DNA of 43,526 nucleotides from Phenylobacterium deserti (GCA_945859865.1 CAMAOY010000004.1:1-43526), one strand, 5' to 3'; positions 15,784-25,966 are shown, numbered from the stretch's first letter. Notes: a model not told the origin generated them from the letters alone. A program made the numbers and translations.

Positions 15784-16013
15784 CGCTTTGGTCCGGCCCT
15801 TCCGCCCGATCCCATCCAGGTTACCCCTTCCGTGACCACGCATCGCCTTTCGACAAAACCACGCTCCCACCCTGCAGCCAGTGGAGCAAGGCCCCTGGGG
15901 CCCAGCACCGTGGGCGTTTCCGTGGAGGGTCGGTGGACAAGGTGTGAATCCCCGGTGAAGTTTTCGGGATACATGAGGAAAATCAGGGGCGAGGGGATAT
16001 CCACTGCTGTGGC

Positions 16014-17828
<1,815 letters not shown>

Positions 17829-17917
17829 CGCGCCCCCTTAACCCCCGTTGCCCTATCGTCCAAGCCCCGCTGGACCGCGGGGTAGCGTCGCCCTCGCCTC
17901 CCGGCTAGACAGATCCC

Positions 17918-18382
17918 ATGACGCGTCCCTTCTGGGAGACCATCCCCCTCGAGCGCATGAACCGCGAACAGTGGGAAAGCCTCTGCGACGGCTGTGGGCT
18001 GTGCTGCCTGATCCGCTTCGAGGACGTGGACAGCGGCGAGGTGATCCCGACCCGGGTGCATTGCCGCCTGCTCGATGCCGCCACCTGCAGCTGCTCGAAC
18101 TATCCCGGCCGCAAGCGCGAGGTGCCTGACTGCATCTCCCTGACCCCGGCCCTCATCCCCAAGCTCGGTTGGATGCCGAAGTCCTGCGCCTATCGTCGCC
18201 TCCATGAGGGGCGGGGGCTCGCCGACTGGCATCCTTTGATCAGCGGCGATCCGGAAAGCGTGCACCGTGCGGGCGTGTCGGTGCGGGGACAGACGATCTC
18301 GGAGTCCGAACTCGAGCACGAGGACGACATGGTCGACCACGCCGCGCCCGACCTCCTGGCCGAACGCGGCCTGGACACCTGA
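17918..18382 (+). CDS. UPF0260/YcgN family cysteine cluster protein
   Basis: A 154-residue cytoplasmic protein of the UPF0260 family. The N-terminal cluster CDGCGLCC (about residues 23-30) and further cysteines in VHCRLLD, TCSCSNYPGRK, VPDC and KSCAYR match the family and suggest a bound Fe-S cluster or zinc; the function is unknown. The family-typical end is the ADWHPLISGDPESVHRAGVSV segment followed by an acidic tail. It starts 89 bases from divergent uup and is followed after 108 bases by the DnaJ-like gene on the same strand. Confidence 0.93.
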   Translation: MTRPFWETIPLERMNREQWESLCDGCGLCCLIRFEDVDSGEVIPTRVHCRLLDAATCSCSNYPGRKREVPDCISLTPALIPKLGWMPKSCAYRRLHEGRGLADWHPLISGDPESVHRAGVSVRGQTISESELEHEDDMVDHAAPDLLAERGLDT

Positions 18383-18490
18383 GGCGGTAGAACTTCCTAA
18401 GCGTCGTATTTTTGCAACACTTGCCCTTGCGGACCTGACGTCGGACCCTAACTCAGAAGCCGGTTTGTTTTCCCAGCTGAGGTGACCCCC

Positions 18491-19405
18491 GTGGCGCGAG
18501 ATCCCTACGCGGTGCTCGGCGTTCCGCGCAGCACCGGGGCCGATGACATCCGCAAGGCCTTCCGGAAACTGGCCAAGACGCATCACCCGGACGCCAACCC
18601 TGGCGACAAGGCCTCCGAAGAGCGGTTCAAGCAGGTCAGCGCGGCCTTCGACCTTCTCGGAGACGTGGACAAGCGCCGCAAGTTCGACGCCGGCGAGATC
18701 GATGCCGATGGCCGCGAGGTCTTCCGGGGCTTCCCAGGCGGCCAGGGCGGCGGCCAGGGGCCGGGCTTCGGCGGCGGCGGATTTGAGTCCGCCGAATTCA
18801 ACGATATCCTGGGGGAGATGTTTGGACGGCGGGGCGGCCGTGCAGGCACCCGCGGCGAGGCAGGCCCTGGCCCCGGGTTCTCGGCTCGCGGATCTGACGT
18901 CCGCGCCCGCCTAGAGGTCGACCTCGAGGAGGCCATACTTGGCGGCAAGAAGCGCATCTCCTTCCAAAACGGGCGCACCCTCGACGTCACCATCCCCGCC
19001 GGTGCCGGCGATGGCCAGACCCTTCGTCTGAAAGGGCACGGCGAGGCGGGGCGTGGCGGCAAGGGCGACGCCCTGATCGAACTCGTGATCCGGCCTCATC
19101 CTGTCTACCGCAAGGAAGGTGAGCAGCTCGTGATGGACCTGCCGGTCTCCATCCCGGATGCCGTGCTCGGCGGACGGGTCCAGGCTCCAACGCCAGACGG
19201 GCCCGTCAGCCTATCAGTGCCCAAGGGCGCGAATTCGGGCCAGTCCCTTCGGCTCAAGGGCAAGGGGCTCGCGGACGGTCGGGGCGGTCGCGGCGACCTT
19301 ATCGCCCGCATTCAGCTCATGCTGCCCGAGGCCACCGATCCCCAGCTCGAGGCCTTCGCCACGCGCTGGCGAGAGGACCGGCCCTATGCGCCCCGGCGCC
19401 GTTGA
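18491..19405 (+). CDS. DnaJ-type cochaperone without zinc finger (CbpA-like)
   Basis: A 304-residue J-domain protein: J domain at residues 1-65 (DPYAVLGVPRSTGADDIRKAFRKLAKTHHPD, with the HPD motif that activates DnaK), a Gly/Phe-rich linker (residues about 75-125), and two C-terminal beta-barrel substrate-binding domains. The cysteine-rich zinc domain is missing, so it is class II/CbpA-like rather than DnaJ itself. I chose GTG 18491, preceded by GAGGTGA with a 6-base spacer; a GTG at 18482 inside that site would add three residues. It stands between UPF0260 and the PepSY gene. Confidence 0.9.
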   Translation: MARDPYAVLGVPRSTGADDIRKAFRKLAKTHHPDANPGDKASEERFKQVSAAFDLLGDVDKRRKFDAGEIDADGREVFRGFPGGQGGGQGPGFGGGGFESAEFNDILGEMFGRRGGRAGTRGEAGPGPGFSARGSDVRARLEVDLEEAILGGKKRISFQNGRTLDVTIPAGAGDGQTLRLKGHGEAGRGGKGDALIELVIRPHPVYRKEGEQLVMDLPVSIPDAVLGGRVQAPTPDGPVSLSVPKGANSGQSLRLKGKGLADGRGGRGDLIARIQLMLPEATDPQLEAFATRWREDRPYAPRRR

Positions 19406-19412
19406 GGGCGGC

Positions 19413-19429
19413 GGTTCAGCCGACGTTCA
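19413..19429 (+). promoter_or_regulatory. PhoP-box-like direct repeat upstream of the PepSY-PhoPQ-like operon
   Basis: GGTTCA (19413-19418) and CGTTCA (19424-19429) are tandem hexamers with an 11-base period, the spacing of the enterobacterial PhoP box (T/G)GTTTA-N5-(T/G)GTTTA, differing by C for T at the fourth position. They lie 24 bases before the PepSY ATG, too close for a standard leader. Confidence 0.35.
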
Positions 19430-19453
19430 TGCGATCTGTCACAGGGTCGCCCC

Positions 19454-19804
19454 ATGAGCCGGACCCTTCCGATCGTTTCCGCCCGGGTGGCGGCGTTGCT
19501 GGCGACGGTGTTACTGGCGGTGGCCTTGCTGACGGGGGCATCCGGACCTTCGACGGCCCAGACGCGACGGCCCGACCAGGACCGGGCCCGGGATGCGGTG
19601 CGTGAGGGAAGCCTGGCACCCCTGTCCCAGGTCCTGGCCACCATCGCCGCCCGAACCCCGGGCGAACAGCTGGACACCCGCTTCGGCGAGACCGTCGACG
19701 GCCGACCCGTCTACCTGATCACCTGGCGCACCTCAGACAACCGGGTGGTTGTCTTCGTGGCGGACGCCCGAACGGGCCGAATTCTTGAACAGAGGGGAGG
19801 CTGA
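19454..19804 (+). CDS. PepSY domain protein, first gene of a PhoPQ-like operon
   Basis: A 116-residue protein with a signal peptide or single N-terminal membrane segment (about residues 10-32, AALLATVLLAVALLTGAS) and a PepSY domain (PLSQVLATIAARTPGEQLDTRFGETVDGRPVYLITWRTSDNRVVVFVADARTGRILEQ). PepSY proteins are thought to inhibit peptidases or modulate sensors. The response regulator starts 4 bases after its stop, and PepSY genes are often found in operons with PhoPQ-like systems, so a periplasmic accessory role to the kinase is plausible. The upstream DNA has a PhoP-box-like repeat. Confidence 0.88.
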   Translation: MSRTLPIVSARVAALLATVLLAVALLTGASGPSTAQTRRPDQDRARDAVREGSLAPLSQVLATIAARTPGEQLDTRFGETVDGRPVYLITWRTSDNRVVVFVADARTGRILEQRGG

Positions 19805-19808
19805 TCCC

Positions 19809-20486
19809 GTGCGCCTCCTGCTTGCCGAGGACGACCCCGACCTGGCCCTTAGCCTGAAGCTCGCCCTGGTGGAGGCGGGGTATGCCGTCGACCTGGCCGC
19901 CGATGGCGGAGAGGCGGGGTTCCTGGGGGAAACCGAACCCTACGACATCGTGGTGCTGGACCTGGGCCTGCCGGTGGTCGACGGCGTTTCTGTTCTGCGG
20001 CGCTGGCGGTCGGCGGGGGTTTCAACCCCGGTCCTCATCCTCACCGCCCGGGACGGGTGGGCCGAGAAGGTCGAGGGCTTCGACGCCGGCGGTGATGACT
20101 ACCTGACCAAGCCCTTCAACACCGCCGAACTGCTGGCCCGACTTCGGGCTCTCCTGCGGCGGGCGGCAGGTCGGGCGACGGCCAGCCTATCCAGCGGCGA
20201 CCTGGTCCTCGATCCCGGCGCGGCCTCCGTGACCCTGGCGGGCGAGCCGGTGCGCCTGACCTCGCTGGAGTATCGGCTTCTGCACTACCTCATGATGCAC
20301 GCGGGGCGGGTGATCAGCCGGACCGAGCTGACCGAGCATCTCTACGACCAGGATTTCGACCGGGACTCCAACACCATGGAGGTGATCATCGCCCGGCTGC
20401 GACGGAAAATCGGGGCCGACCGGATCCTTACCCAGAGGGGCCTCGGCTACAGGCTGGGCGCCCCCCTGGGACCTGAGTCGGCGTGA
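19809..20486 (+). CDS. PhoP-like (OmpR-family) response regulator
   Basis: A 225-residue regulator with receiver pocket LLLAEDDPD, phospho-acceptor Asp51 in VVLDLGLP, conserved Lys in YLTKPF, and a winged-helix output domain (EPVRLTSLEYRLLHYLMMHAG ... NTMEVIIARLRRKIGADRILTQRGLGYRL). The start is GTG 19809, with GGGAGG upstream; the frame continues 20 codons into the PepSY gene but has no homology there. The stop overlaps the kinase start by 4 bases (GTGA). The kinase carries the PhoQ-type H box, so the pair is assigned as PhoP/PhoQ-like. Confidence 0.92.
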   Translation: MRLLLAEDDPDLALSLKLALVEAGYAVDLAADGGEAGFLGETEPYDIVVLDLGLPVVDGVSVLRRWRSAGVSTPVLILTARDGWAEKVEGFDAGGDDYLTKPFNTAELLARLRALLRRAAGRATASLSSGDLVLDPGAASVTLAGEPVRLTSLEYRLLHYLMMHAGRVISRTELTEHLYDQDFDRDSNTMEVIIARLRRKIGADRILTQRGLGYRLGAPLGPESA

Positions 20487-21865
20487 CCGCATCCTCCGGT
20501 ACTTCCCTGGTCCGAAGGCTGGTCCTGCTGGCCGCCGTTGGGCTGACGGCTGTCCTGGCGGCCGCGACACTTTTGCTCGGCCTGCTTTTCGAACAGGCCG
20601 CTCTTCGTCGCTTCGACCAGGGCCTTGCGGACTTGACGGACAGCCTTGCCGCCGCCGCCCAGCCGGCCGCCGGCGAAGCGCTCACCGTCCGCGACCTCGG
20701 CGACCTGCGGACCCTGAGGGTCTATTCAGGTCGCTACTGGCAGGTGCTGAGGCCCCGGACCGGCGGCGTCGGCACCGTGCTCGCCCGGTCCCGGTCCCTC
20801 TGGGATCTCGAGCTGTCGACACCGGCCGGTCTGGCGCAGCGGCTGGAGGCCCAGCCCGCCGGTACGGTCAGCTACGAGGTTCCCGGGCCCTCGGGCCAGA
20901 AACTCCGGGTCCGCGCCACGCGGCTGGTCCTGCCCGGAGATCCGGCGCCGGTCATCGTCCTGGCGGCCGAGGACCGGCGTCCCGTCGATGCGGACGTGAG
21001 GGGATTTTTCGCCGCGACCTCGGTGGTCTTCGTCCTTTTGGCGGCGGGCCTGGTTGCGGCGGTGGTGGTCCAGGTCAGGCTGGGGCTCAGGCCGCTCTTC
21101 GCCCTCAGTGACGAGGTCGCGGACCTCCGGTCGGGGCGGGCGGAAAGTCTCCTCAGGACCTATCCCCGCGAGCTGCGCCCCCTGGCGGACCAACTCAACG
21201 CCCTGATGCGCCATAACCGCGACACCCTGGAGCGCCAGCGCGCCCATGTCGGCAACCTCGCCCACGCCCTCAAGACGCCCCTCGCGGTGCTGACCACCGC
21301 TGCCTCCCGGGAGACGGGCACCCTGGCCGACATGGTGTCGCAGCAGGCCGGGGTCATGGTGAGGCAGGTGGATCACCACCTCCGCCGGGCCCGCGCCGCC
21401 GCCCGGCATGCCGGGGCGGGCCAGTCCACCGGGGTGGCGGCCGTACTCGATGAAATCGCACGCACACTTGGCCGGCTGTACGCGGGGAAGGGCCCCAGGA
21501 TCGACTGGGACGCCCCTGAGGAGCTCGTTTTCCTGGGCGAGCGCCAGGACTTGCTCGAGATGGCGGGGAACCTCCTCGAGAACGCCTGCAAGTGGGGCCG
21601 AAGCCGGGTTCGGGTGGTCGCAAAGGCTGTGGGCCCCGACAGGCTCTTCCTGACCATCGACGATGACGGGCCGGGTCTGGCACCAGCGGAGCGCGAGGCC
21701 GCCATGGCCCGGGGCGCGCGCCTGGACGAGTCGGCCCCCGGCTCAGGTCTGGGCCTCAGCATCGTCAGGGACCTCGCCCGGGCCTACGGCGGCGACCTGC
21801 AACTCTCCGAGTCTCCCCTCGGCGGCCTGCGGGCCCAGGTGGACCTGCCGCGCACGCTGGCCTGA
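20483..21865 (+). CDS. PhoQ-like sensor histidine kinase
   Basis: A 460-residue membrane kinase. TM1 about residues 11-35, periplasmic sensor of about 140 residues, TM2 about 175-198, HAMP-like linker, and an H box NLAHALKTPLAVL (His261), which is the PhoQ-type variant (AHALKTP/AHSLKTP). The ATPase domain shows NLLENACKWGR (N box), DDDGPGLAP and GSGLGLSIVRD. The periplasmic part is not clearly acidic, unlike enteric PhoQ, so the signal may not be Mg2+. GTG start overlaps the regulator stop by 4 bases. ccmI follows 49 bases later, so cytochrome c maturation genes may share the transcript. Confidence 0.9.
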   Translation: MTASSGTSLVRRLVLLAAVGLTAVLAAATLLLGLLFEQAALRRFDQGLADLTDSLAAAAQPAAGEALTVRDLGDLRTLRVYSGRYWQVLRPRTGGVGTVLARSRSLWDLELSTPAGLAQRLEAQPAGTVSYEVPGPSGQKLRVRATRLVLPGDPAPVIVLAAEDRRPVDADVRGFFAATSVVFVLLAAGLVAAVVVQVRLGLRPLFALSDEVADLRSGRAESLLRTYPRELRPLADQLNALMRHNRDTLERQRAHVGNLAHALKTPLAVLTTAASRETGTLADMVSQQAGVMVRQVDHHLRRARAAARHAGAGQSTGVAAVLDEIARTLGRLYAGKGPRIDWDAPEELVFLGERQDLLEMAGNLLENACKWGRSRVRVVAKAVGPDRLFLTIDDDGPGLAPAEREAAMARGARLDESAPGSGLGLSIVRDLARAYGGDLQLSESPLGGLRAQVDLPRTLA

Positions 21866-21914
21866 CGCCACGGCACCCCTCGCCCTTGCGCGCCAAACCG
21901 GCTAAACGGCGCCC

Positions 21915-22988
21915 ATGGTCGTTTTCTGGACGGCAGCGGGGCTGCTCTCGTTCGCCGCTGCGGCAGTCATCTTCCTCAGGGCAGCCCGGTCCGCTGCGGA
22001 ATCCGGCGTCGCGGATCCGACTCTCGACGTCTATCGCCGTCAGCTGACCGAAATCGACGATCTTGCCGAACGGGGCCTCATGGAGGCTGGAGAACGGGAT
22101 GCCACTCGCGTCGAGGCCGGACGGCGCCTTTTGGCGGCTGCAGATGGCCCTCAGGTCGGCTGGACGGCGTCTGCGGCACAGAGACCCGTCGTCCTCGCAG
22201 CGGCGGCCGCCGTCGGTGTCCTGGCCCTCGCCGGCTACCTTGTCGTGGGCCAACCCGGGTTGCCAGACCAGCCCCTGCAGCGGCGGGTCGAAGCCTGGCG
22301 GTCCAGCCAGATCACCGATCTCGACGCCCCCCAGTTGGCCGCCGTCCTTCGCCAGGCCCTCAGGGTGCGCCCAGAGGCCGAGGGCTATCGATACCTCGCC
22401 CTCGCCGAAGCCCAGTCCGGCAATCCAGCTGCCGCAGCCAAGGCCCTGCGCCGGGCGGTCGCGCTCGCGCCGGAACGGGCCGACCTCTGGGAAATGCTGG
22501 GTCTTAGCCTGATCAGCGGCGCGGGCGGTGAGGTGGCCCCCGACGCCCGGGAGGCCCTTGTCACGGCCCTTCGCCTCGCGCCGGGCTCTCTCGTTTCCCG
22601 TTTCCATCTCGCCAGGGCAAGGGCGGCGTCGGGCGACCGTATGGGCGGGGTCCGGGACCTCCAGGCGATCGCTTCTGACCTTCCGGCCGGGGACCCCCGC
22701 CGGGCCGACATCGAAACTGCGATCCGCGAGGCCCAGGCGCCCGCCGGGCCTACGGTCGACGGTCCGGCCTCGGAGATGATCGGGCGCATGGTGTCCGGGC
22801 TCGCCGAGCGCCTCCAGGCCAATCCGGATGACCCGGAGGGCTGGATCCGCCTGGTTCGCTCCTATGCCGTCCTGGGGGACGCCGCAAAGCGCGACGCCGC
22901 CCTCGACCAGGCCCGTCAGCGCTATTCCGGCAGGGCCGACATCCTGGGGCGCCTGGAAGCGGCGGGCCGCACGGAGCCGATGAAATGA
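21915..22988 (+). CDS. ccmI: Cytochrome c maturation protein CcmI (CycH)
   Basis: A 357-residue apocytochrome c chaperone. TM1 at residues 3-24, a cytoplasmic loop with the leucine-zipper-like segment LDVYRRQLTEIDDLAERGLM, TM2 about residues 94-113, and a periplasmic TPR domain (YRYLALAEAQSGNPAAAAKALRRAVALAPERADLWEMLGLSL and a later repeat ending VRSYAVLGDAAKRDAALDQARQRY). It holds apocytochrome c for the CcmF-CcmH heme ligation complex. Its stop overlaps ccmE by 4 bases (ATGA, 22985-22988). The order ccmI-ccmE-ccmF-ccmH is the usual alphaproteobacterial cluster. Confidence 0.92.
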   Translation: MVVFWTAAGLLSFAAAAVIFLRAARSAAESGVADPTLDVYRRQLTEIDDLAERGLMEAGERDATRVEAGRRLLAAADGPQVGWTASAAQRPVVLAAAAAVGVLALAGYLVVGQPGLPDQPLQRRVEAWRSSQITDLDAPQLAAVLRQALRVRPEAEGYRYLALAEAQSGNPAAAAKALRRAVALAPERADLWEMLGLSLISGAGGEVAPDAREALVTALRLAPGSLVSRFHLARARAASGDRMGGVRDLQAIASDLPAGDPRRADIETAIREAQAPAGPTVDGPASEMIGRMVSGLAERLQANPDDPEGWIRLVRSYAVLGDAAKRDAALDQARQRYSGRADILGRLEAAGRTEPMK

Positions 22989-23464
22989 GCGGTCTCCTTC
23001 CCAAATCTCCCCGGGCAAGACGGCGGCTGACCATCCTCGCGGCGGTGGCGCCCGTCCTGGTCCTGGCGGTGGGCCTCACCCTCTGGGGGCTCCGCGGGTC
23101 GATCTCCTATTTCTACACGCCCGCCCAGGCCGATGCCGCCAAGCCGCCGCCGGGACGGTCCGTGCAGCTGGGCGGCCTGGTCGTCGACGGCAGCGTGGTC
23201 AAGCACGCCGACGGACGCGTCGAGTTCACCGTCAGGGACAATCAGGCTACCGACCGGGTCCATTACCAGGGCGACCTGCCGGACCTCTTCCGGGAGGGAC
23301 AGGGGATCGTGGCCACCGGAACCTTCCGCCGGGATGGCGTCTTCGAGGCCCGCCAGGTCTTGGCCAAGCACGATGAAAACTACATGCCCAAGCAGGTCAG
23401 CGAGTCCCTGAAAGCCCAGGGTGAATGGCGCGGCGACGGTGCGCCGGGTCGGTACGCGCCATGA
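22985..23464 (+). CDS. ccmE: Cytochrome c maturation heme chaperone CcmE (CycJ)
   Basis: A 159-residue membrane-anchored periplasmic heme chaperone. A basic N-terminus is followed by one membrane segment (about residues 17-36), then the OB-fold domain (GGLVVDGSVVKHADGRVEFTVRDN). The heme-binding site is LAKHDENY: the histidine that attaches covalently to heme and the Tyr of the HxxxY motif. It accepts heme from CcmABCD and passes it to CcmF. ATGA overlaps link it to ccmI and ccmF. Confidence 0.95.
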   Translation: MSGLLPKSPRARRRLTILAAVAPVLVLAVGLTLWGLRGSISYFYTPAQADAAKPPPGRSVQLGGLVVDGSVVKHADGRVEFTVRDNQATDRVHYQGDLPDLFREGQGIVATGTFRRDGVFEARQVLAKHDENYMPKQVSESLKAQGEWRGDGAPGRYAP

Positions 23465-25437
23465 TCACCGAGTTCGGCGCCTTCGCCCTGATCCTCGCCC
23501 TGGTCCTGTCCCTGGCCCAGGTGCTGCTGTCCGTCCTGGGTAGGTACCGGCGCTCAGGCCTCTTGGCGGGGGCGGGGGAGGGTGCGGCCCTGGCCGCCTT
23601 CGGCGCCCTGGCCCTGGCCTTTGCGGCCCTGGCTCACGCCTTCGTCACGTCCGACTTCTCGGTGGCCAATGTCGCGGCCAACTCGCACTCGGAAAAGCCG
23701 CTTCTGTACCGGGTCTCCGCCACCTGGGGCAGCCACGAGGGGTCCATGCTGCTCTGGAACCTGGCCCTCACGGGATTTGGCGCCTTGCTCGCCGGCCGGG
23801 GGCGGGATCTGCCTCGCGATCTCAAGGCCGTGGCGGTGGCGGTGCAGGGCCTGATCGGGTCGGTCTTCCTGGCCTATACCGTGCTGGCTTCCAACCCCTT
23901 CGTTCGCCTCGCCGATCCGCCTGTGGAGGGTCGTTCCCTTAATCCCCTGCTCCAGGATCCGGCCCTGGCCATCCATCCGCCCTTCCTCTACGCGGGCTAT
24001 GTCGGCATGTCGGTGGTCTTCTCCCTGGCGGTCGCGGCCCTGGTTGAGGGTCGAATCGACGCGGCCTGGGCCCGCTGGGTGCGCCCCTGGACTCTGGCGG
24101 CCTGGAGCTTCCTGACCGTTGGCATCACCCTGGGGGCCTTCTGGGCCTACTACGAGCTGGGCTGGGGCGGTTGGTGGTTCTGGGATCCCGTCGAGAACGC
24201 CAGCTTCATGCCCTGGCTGGTCGCCACCGCCCTCCTGCACTCGGCGGTCGTGACGGAGAAGCGGGGCGCGCTTCCCGGCTGGACGGTATTCCTCGCCATC
24301 ACCGCCTTCAGCTTCTCCATGTTGGGTGCCTTCCTGGTGCGCTCGGGCGTGCTGACCTCCGTCCACGCCTTCGCCGTGGACCCGACCCGGGGCGTACTGC
24401 TCCTCGGTATCCTTCTGGCGACCGCCGGGTCTGCCTTCACCCTCTTCGCCTTTCGGGCGCCGGGCCTCGCCGCCGGCGGCGTCTTCGCGCCGGTCAGCCG
24501 TGAGAGCGCCCTGGTGGCGAACAACATCCTCCTGTCGGCGGCGACCCTCACGGTCCTGCTGGGCACGCTCTTCCCCCTGATCCGGGAAGCGGTCAGCGGT
24601 GAGGCGATCTCGGTCGGCGTTCCCTACTTCAACCTGACCTTTACGCCCCTGATGGCCATACTGTGCCTTCTGGTCCCCTTCGGCCCCCTGCTGGCCTGGA
24701 AGCGAGGCGACCTGTCGCCAGCCTTCCGGGCGCTCATTCCCGCCCTTGTCCTGGGCGTGCTTGTCGGCCTGGCCGCCCTTTGGTTCCTGACGCCCCGCAA
24801 GGCCTTTGCCAGCCTTGGCCTCGGCCTGGCGGCCTGGCTTATTGTGGGGGCCCTGGCCGAGGCCGCCCAGCGCATCCGACTCTTCCGGGGCCCCCTTGCG
24901 GAGAGCCTGCGCCGCTTCCGGGGCCTGCCACGGGGTGCCTGGGGGACGACCCTCGCCCACCTGGGTCTGGGCGTTTTTGTCCTCGGTGCCTGCTTCGAGA
25001 CCGCCTGGAAACTCGAGGCCGCACAGACCCTGGCGCCGGGCCAGTCCCTGCGCGTCGGCGCCTGGGAGCTGGTCCTGAAGGATGTCCGCCCTGTCGATGG
25101 ACCGAACTACGAGGCCGAAACGGCGCGCATCTCGGCCCTGCGGGATGGGCGGGAGGTCTGCGCCCTGACCCCTTCCCGCCGGTTCTACTCGGCCGGGGGC
25201 CAGACCACCTCGGAGGTGGCCATCTGCACGGTGAACCTCAGCCATCTCTACGTGGTTCTGGGTGAACGCAGACCGGGGCCGGAGGGGCGTGGGGTCTGGC
25301 TGGTCCGGGGCTTCTGGAACCCCTTGGCCCTGCTCATCTTCATCGGCCCGGCGATCATGGCCCTTGGCGGACTGGTCTCACTGACAGACCGCAGGCTCCG
25401 GCTGGCGGCGGGTCGCCGGCGCGAGATCCGGCCTTGA
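23461..25437 (+). CDS. ccmF: Cytochrome c heme lyase CcmF (CycK)
   Basis: A 658-residue, many-pass membrane protein. The tryptophan-rich WWD domain is clear (GWGGWWFWDPVENASFMPWL), as is the family motif TWGSHEGSMLLWNL, and the C-terminal periplasmic loop (about residues 520-620). It works with CcmH and CcmI to attach heme to the CxxCH motif of apocytochromes c in the periplasm. The ATG at 23461 overlaps the ccmE stop (ATGA); the frame is open a little further up but that part lies inside ccmE. Its stop overlaps the TTG start of ccmH. Confidence 0.96.
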   Translation: MITEFGAFALILALVLSLAQVLLSVLGRYRRSGLLAGAGEGAALAAFGALALAFAALAHAFVTSDFSVANVAANSHSEKPLLYRVSATWGSHEGSMLLWNLALTGFGALLAGRGRDLPRDLKAVAVAVQGLIGSVFLAYTVLASNPFVRLADPPVEGRSLNPLLQDPALAIHPPFLYAGYVGMSVVFSLAVAALVEGRIDAAWARWVRPWTLAAWSFLTVGITLGAFWAYYELGWGGWWFWDPVENASFMPWLVATALLHSAVVTEKRGALPGWTVFLAITAFSFSMLGAFLVRSGVLTSVHAFAVDPTRGVLLLGILLATAGSAFTLFAFRAPGLAAGGVFAPVSRESALVANNILLSAATLTVLLGTLFPLIREAVSGEAISVGVPYFNLTFTPLMAILCLLVPFGPLLAWKRGDLSPAFRALIPALVLGVLVGLAALWFLTPRKAFASLGLGLAAWLIVGALAEAAQRIRLFRGPLAESLRRFRGLPRGAWGTTLAHLGLGVFVLGACFETAWKLEAAQTLAPGQSLRVGAWELVLKDVRPVDGPNYEAETARISALRDGREVCALTPSRRFYSAGGQTTSEVAICTVNLSHLYVVLGERRPGPEGRGVWLVRGFWNPLALLIFIGPAIMALGGLVSLTDRRLRLAAGRRREIRP

Positions 25438-25937
25438 GGCGGCTTGGGGCGCCCTTGGCCGTCGCCCTGGCGGCCGCCCTGTGCCTGGCGGCAGCCTCGG
25501 ATCCCGCGGAGCGCCTTCCGGACCCTACCCAGGAGGCCCGCGCCCGAGCCCTCTTCCAGGAGGTGCGCTGCATGGTCTGCCAGAACGAGTCCATCGCGGA
25601 TTCCGAAGCCGGCCTCGCGGTCGACCTGCGCCGCCTCGTGCGAGAGCGCATCGCCTCTGGCCAGGACGACGCCCAGGTCCGGGGCTGGCTGGTCGACCGC
25701 TACGGCGAATTCGTCCTCCTGCGGCCATCCTTCTCCTGGGCGAACCTTGCGCTTTGGCTGGCGCCCCTGGCGGTGGTGATGGCCGGCGTCCTGGCCCTCA
25801 TGGCGCGCCTCCGCCAGCCTGCCCCGGCCGACGCCGCCCTCACAGAAGCTGAGGCAAGGCGCCTGTCCGAGCTGTTGGCGGGTGCGGATGGCCATGATCC
25901 TGCCCTGAAATCGTCTCGGGACGATCCCAATGCATGA
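25434..25937 (+). CDS. ccmH: Cytochrome c maturation protein CcmH (CycL)
   Basis: A 167-residue thiol-oxidoreductase subunit of the heme ligation complex. It has a signal peptide (about residues 1-20), the active-site motif RCMVCQNESIADSEA (Cys45 and Cys48 CxxC), the family stretch VRERIASGQDDAQVRGWLVDRYGEFVLLRP, one membrane segment (about residues 105-124) and a cytoplasmic tail. The start is a TTG overlapping the ccmF stop (TTGA), with no alternative nearby; an unusual but well-placed start. The product reduces apocytochrome cysteines for heme attachment. CcmG is not in this cluster, as in many alphaproteobacteria. Confidence 0.93.
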   Translation: MRRLGAPLAVALAAALCLAAASDPAERLPDPTQEARARALFQEVRCMVCQNESIADSEAGLAVDLRRLVRERIASGQDDAQVRGWLVDRYGEFVLLRPSFSWANLALWLAPLAVVMAGVLALMARLRQPAPADAALTEAEARRLSELLAGADGHDPALKSSRDDPNA

Positions 25938-25952
25938 CGTAATCCTCATTTG

Positions 25953-25966
25953 AGCGGACCCCCGCT
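25953..25966 (+). terminator. Weak hairpin after the ccm operon
   Basis: AGCGG-ACCC-CCGCT forms a 5-bp stem 16 bases after the ccmH stop, followed by ATTT. A weak or partial terminator between ccmH and the protease gene is possible; read-through is equally plausible. Confidence 0.25.

Larger units (their letters stand above)
15523..16013 (-). other. 491-base non-coding stretch with serial hairpins; possible structured leader RNA of the ABC importer
   Basis: No convincing gene is present: the open frames here have unnatural composition and no family motifs. On the minus strand the sequence contains, in transcript order, a 10-bp hairpin with GCAA loop (15783-15757), a GTCGG/CCGAC hairpin (about 15712-15696), a GGGA/TCCC hairpin (about 15689-15673), a second GCAA-capped hairpin (15657-15626) and a TTGGG/CCCAA hairpin (15616-15601), all ahead of the binding-protein gene. 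Further upstream GGCCCC-T-GGGGCC (15890-15902) is a perfect palindrome. I looked for TPP, cobalamin, FMN, guanidine-I, SAM-II and glycine riboswitch consensus elements and found none. Confidence 0.4.

Noticed and set aside
15523-16013. A TPP or cobalamin riboswitch upstream of the ThiY-like binding protein
   Set aside because: I looked for the THI box and the B12 box on both strands; only partial matches (for example GGTGTGAATCC on the plus strand, wrong orientation and lacking the following conserved segments) were seen.
18383-18490. A heat-shock (sigma-32) promoter before the DnaJ-like gene
   Set aside because: CTTGCC is followed by CCTAAC only after about 20 bases, too long a spacer, and the -10 lacks the CCCCAT core.
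23554-25245. A 563-codon open frame antisense to ccmF
   Set aside because: Its product is extremely rich in Gly, Arg, Gln and Pro with no recognisable motif, and ccmF on the other strand is unambiguous. Long antisense frames are normal in DNA this GC-rich.
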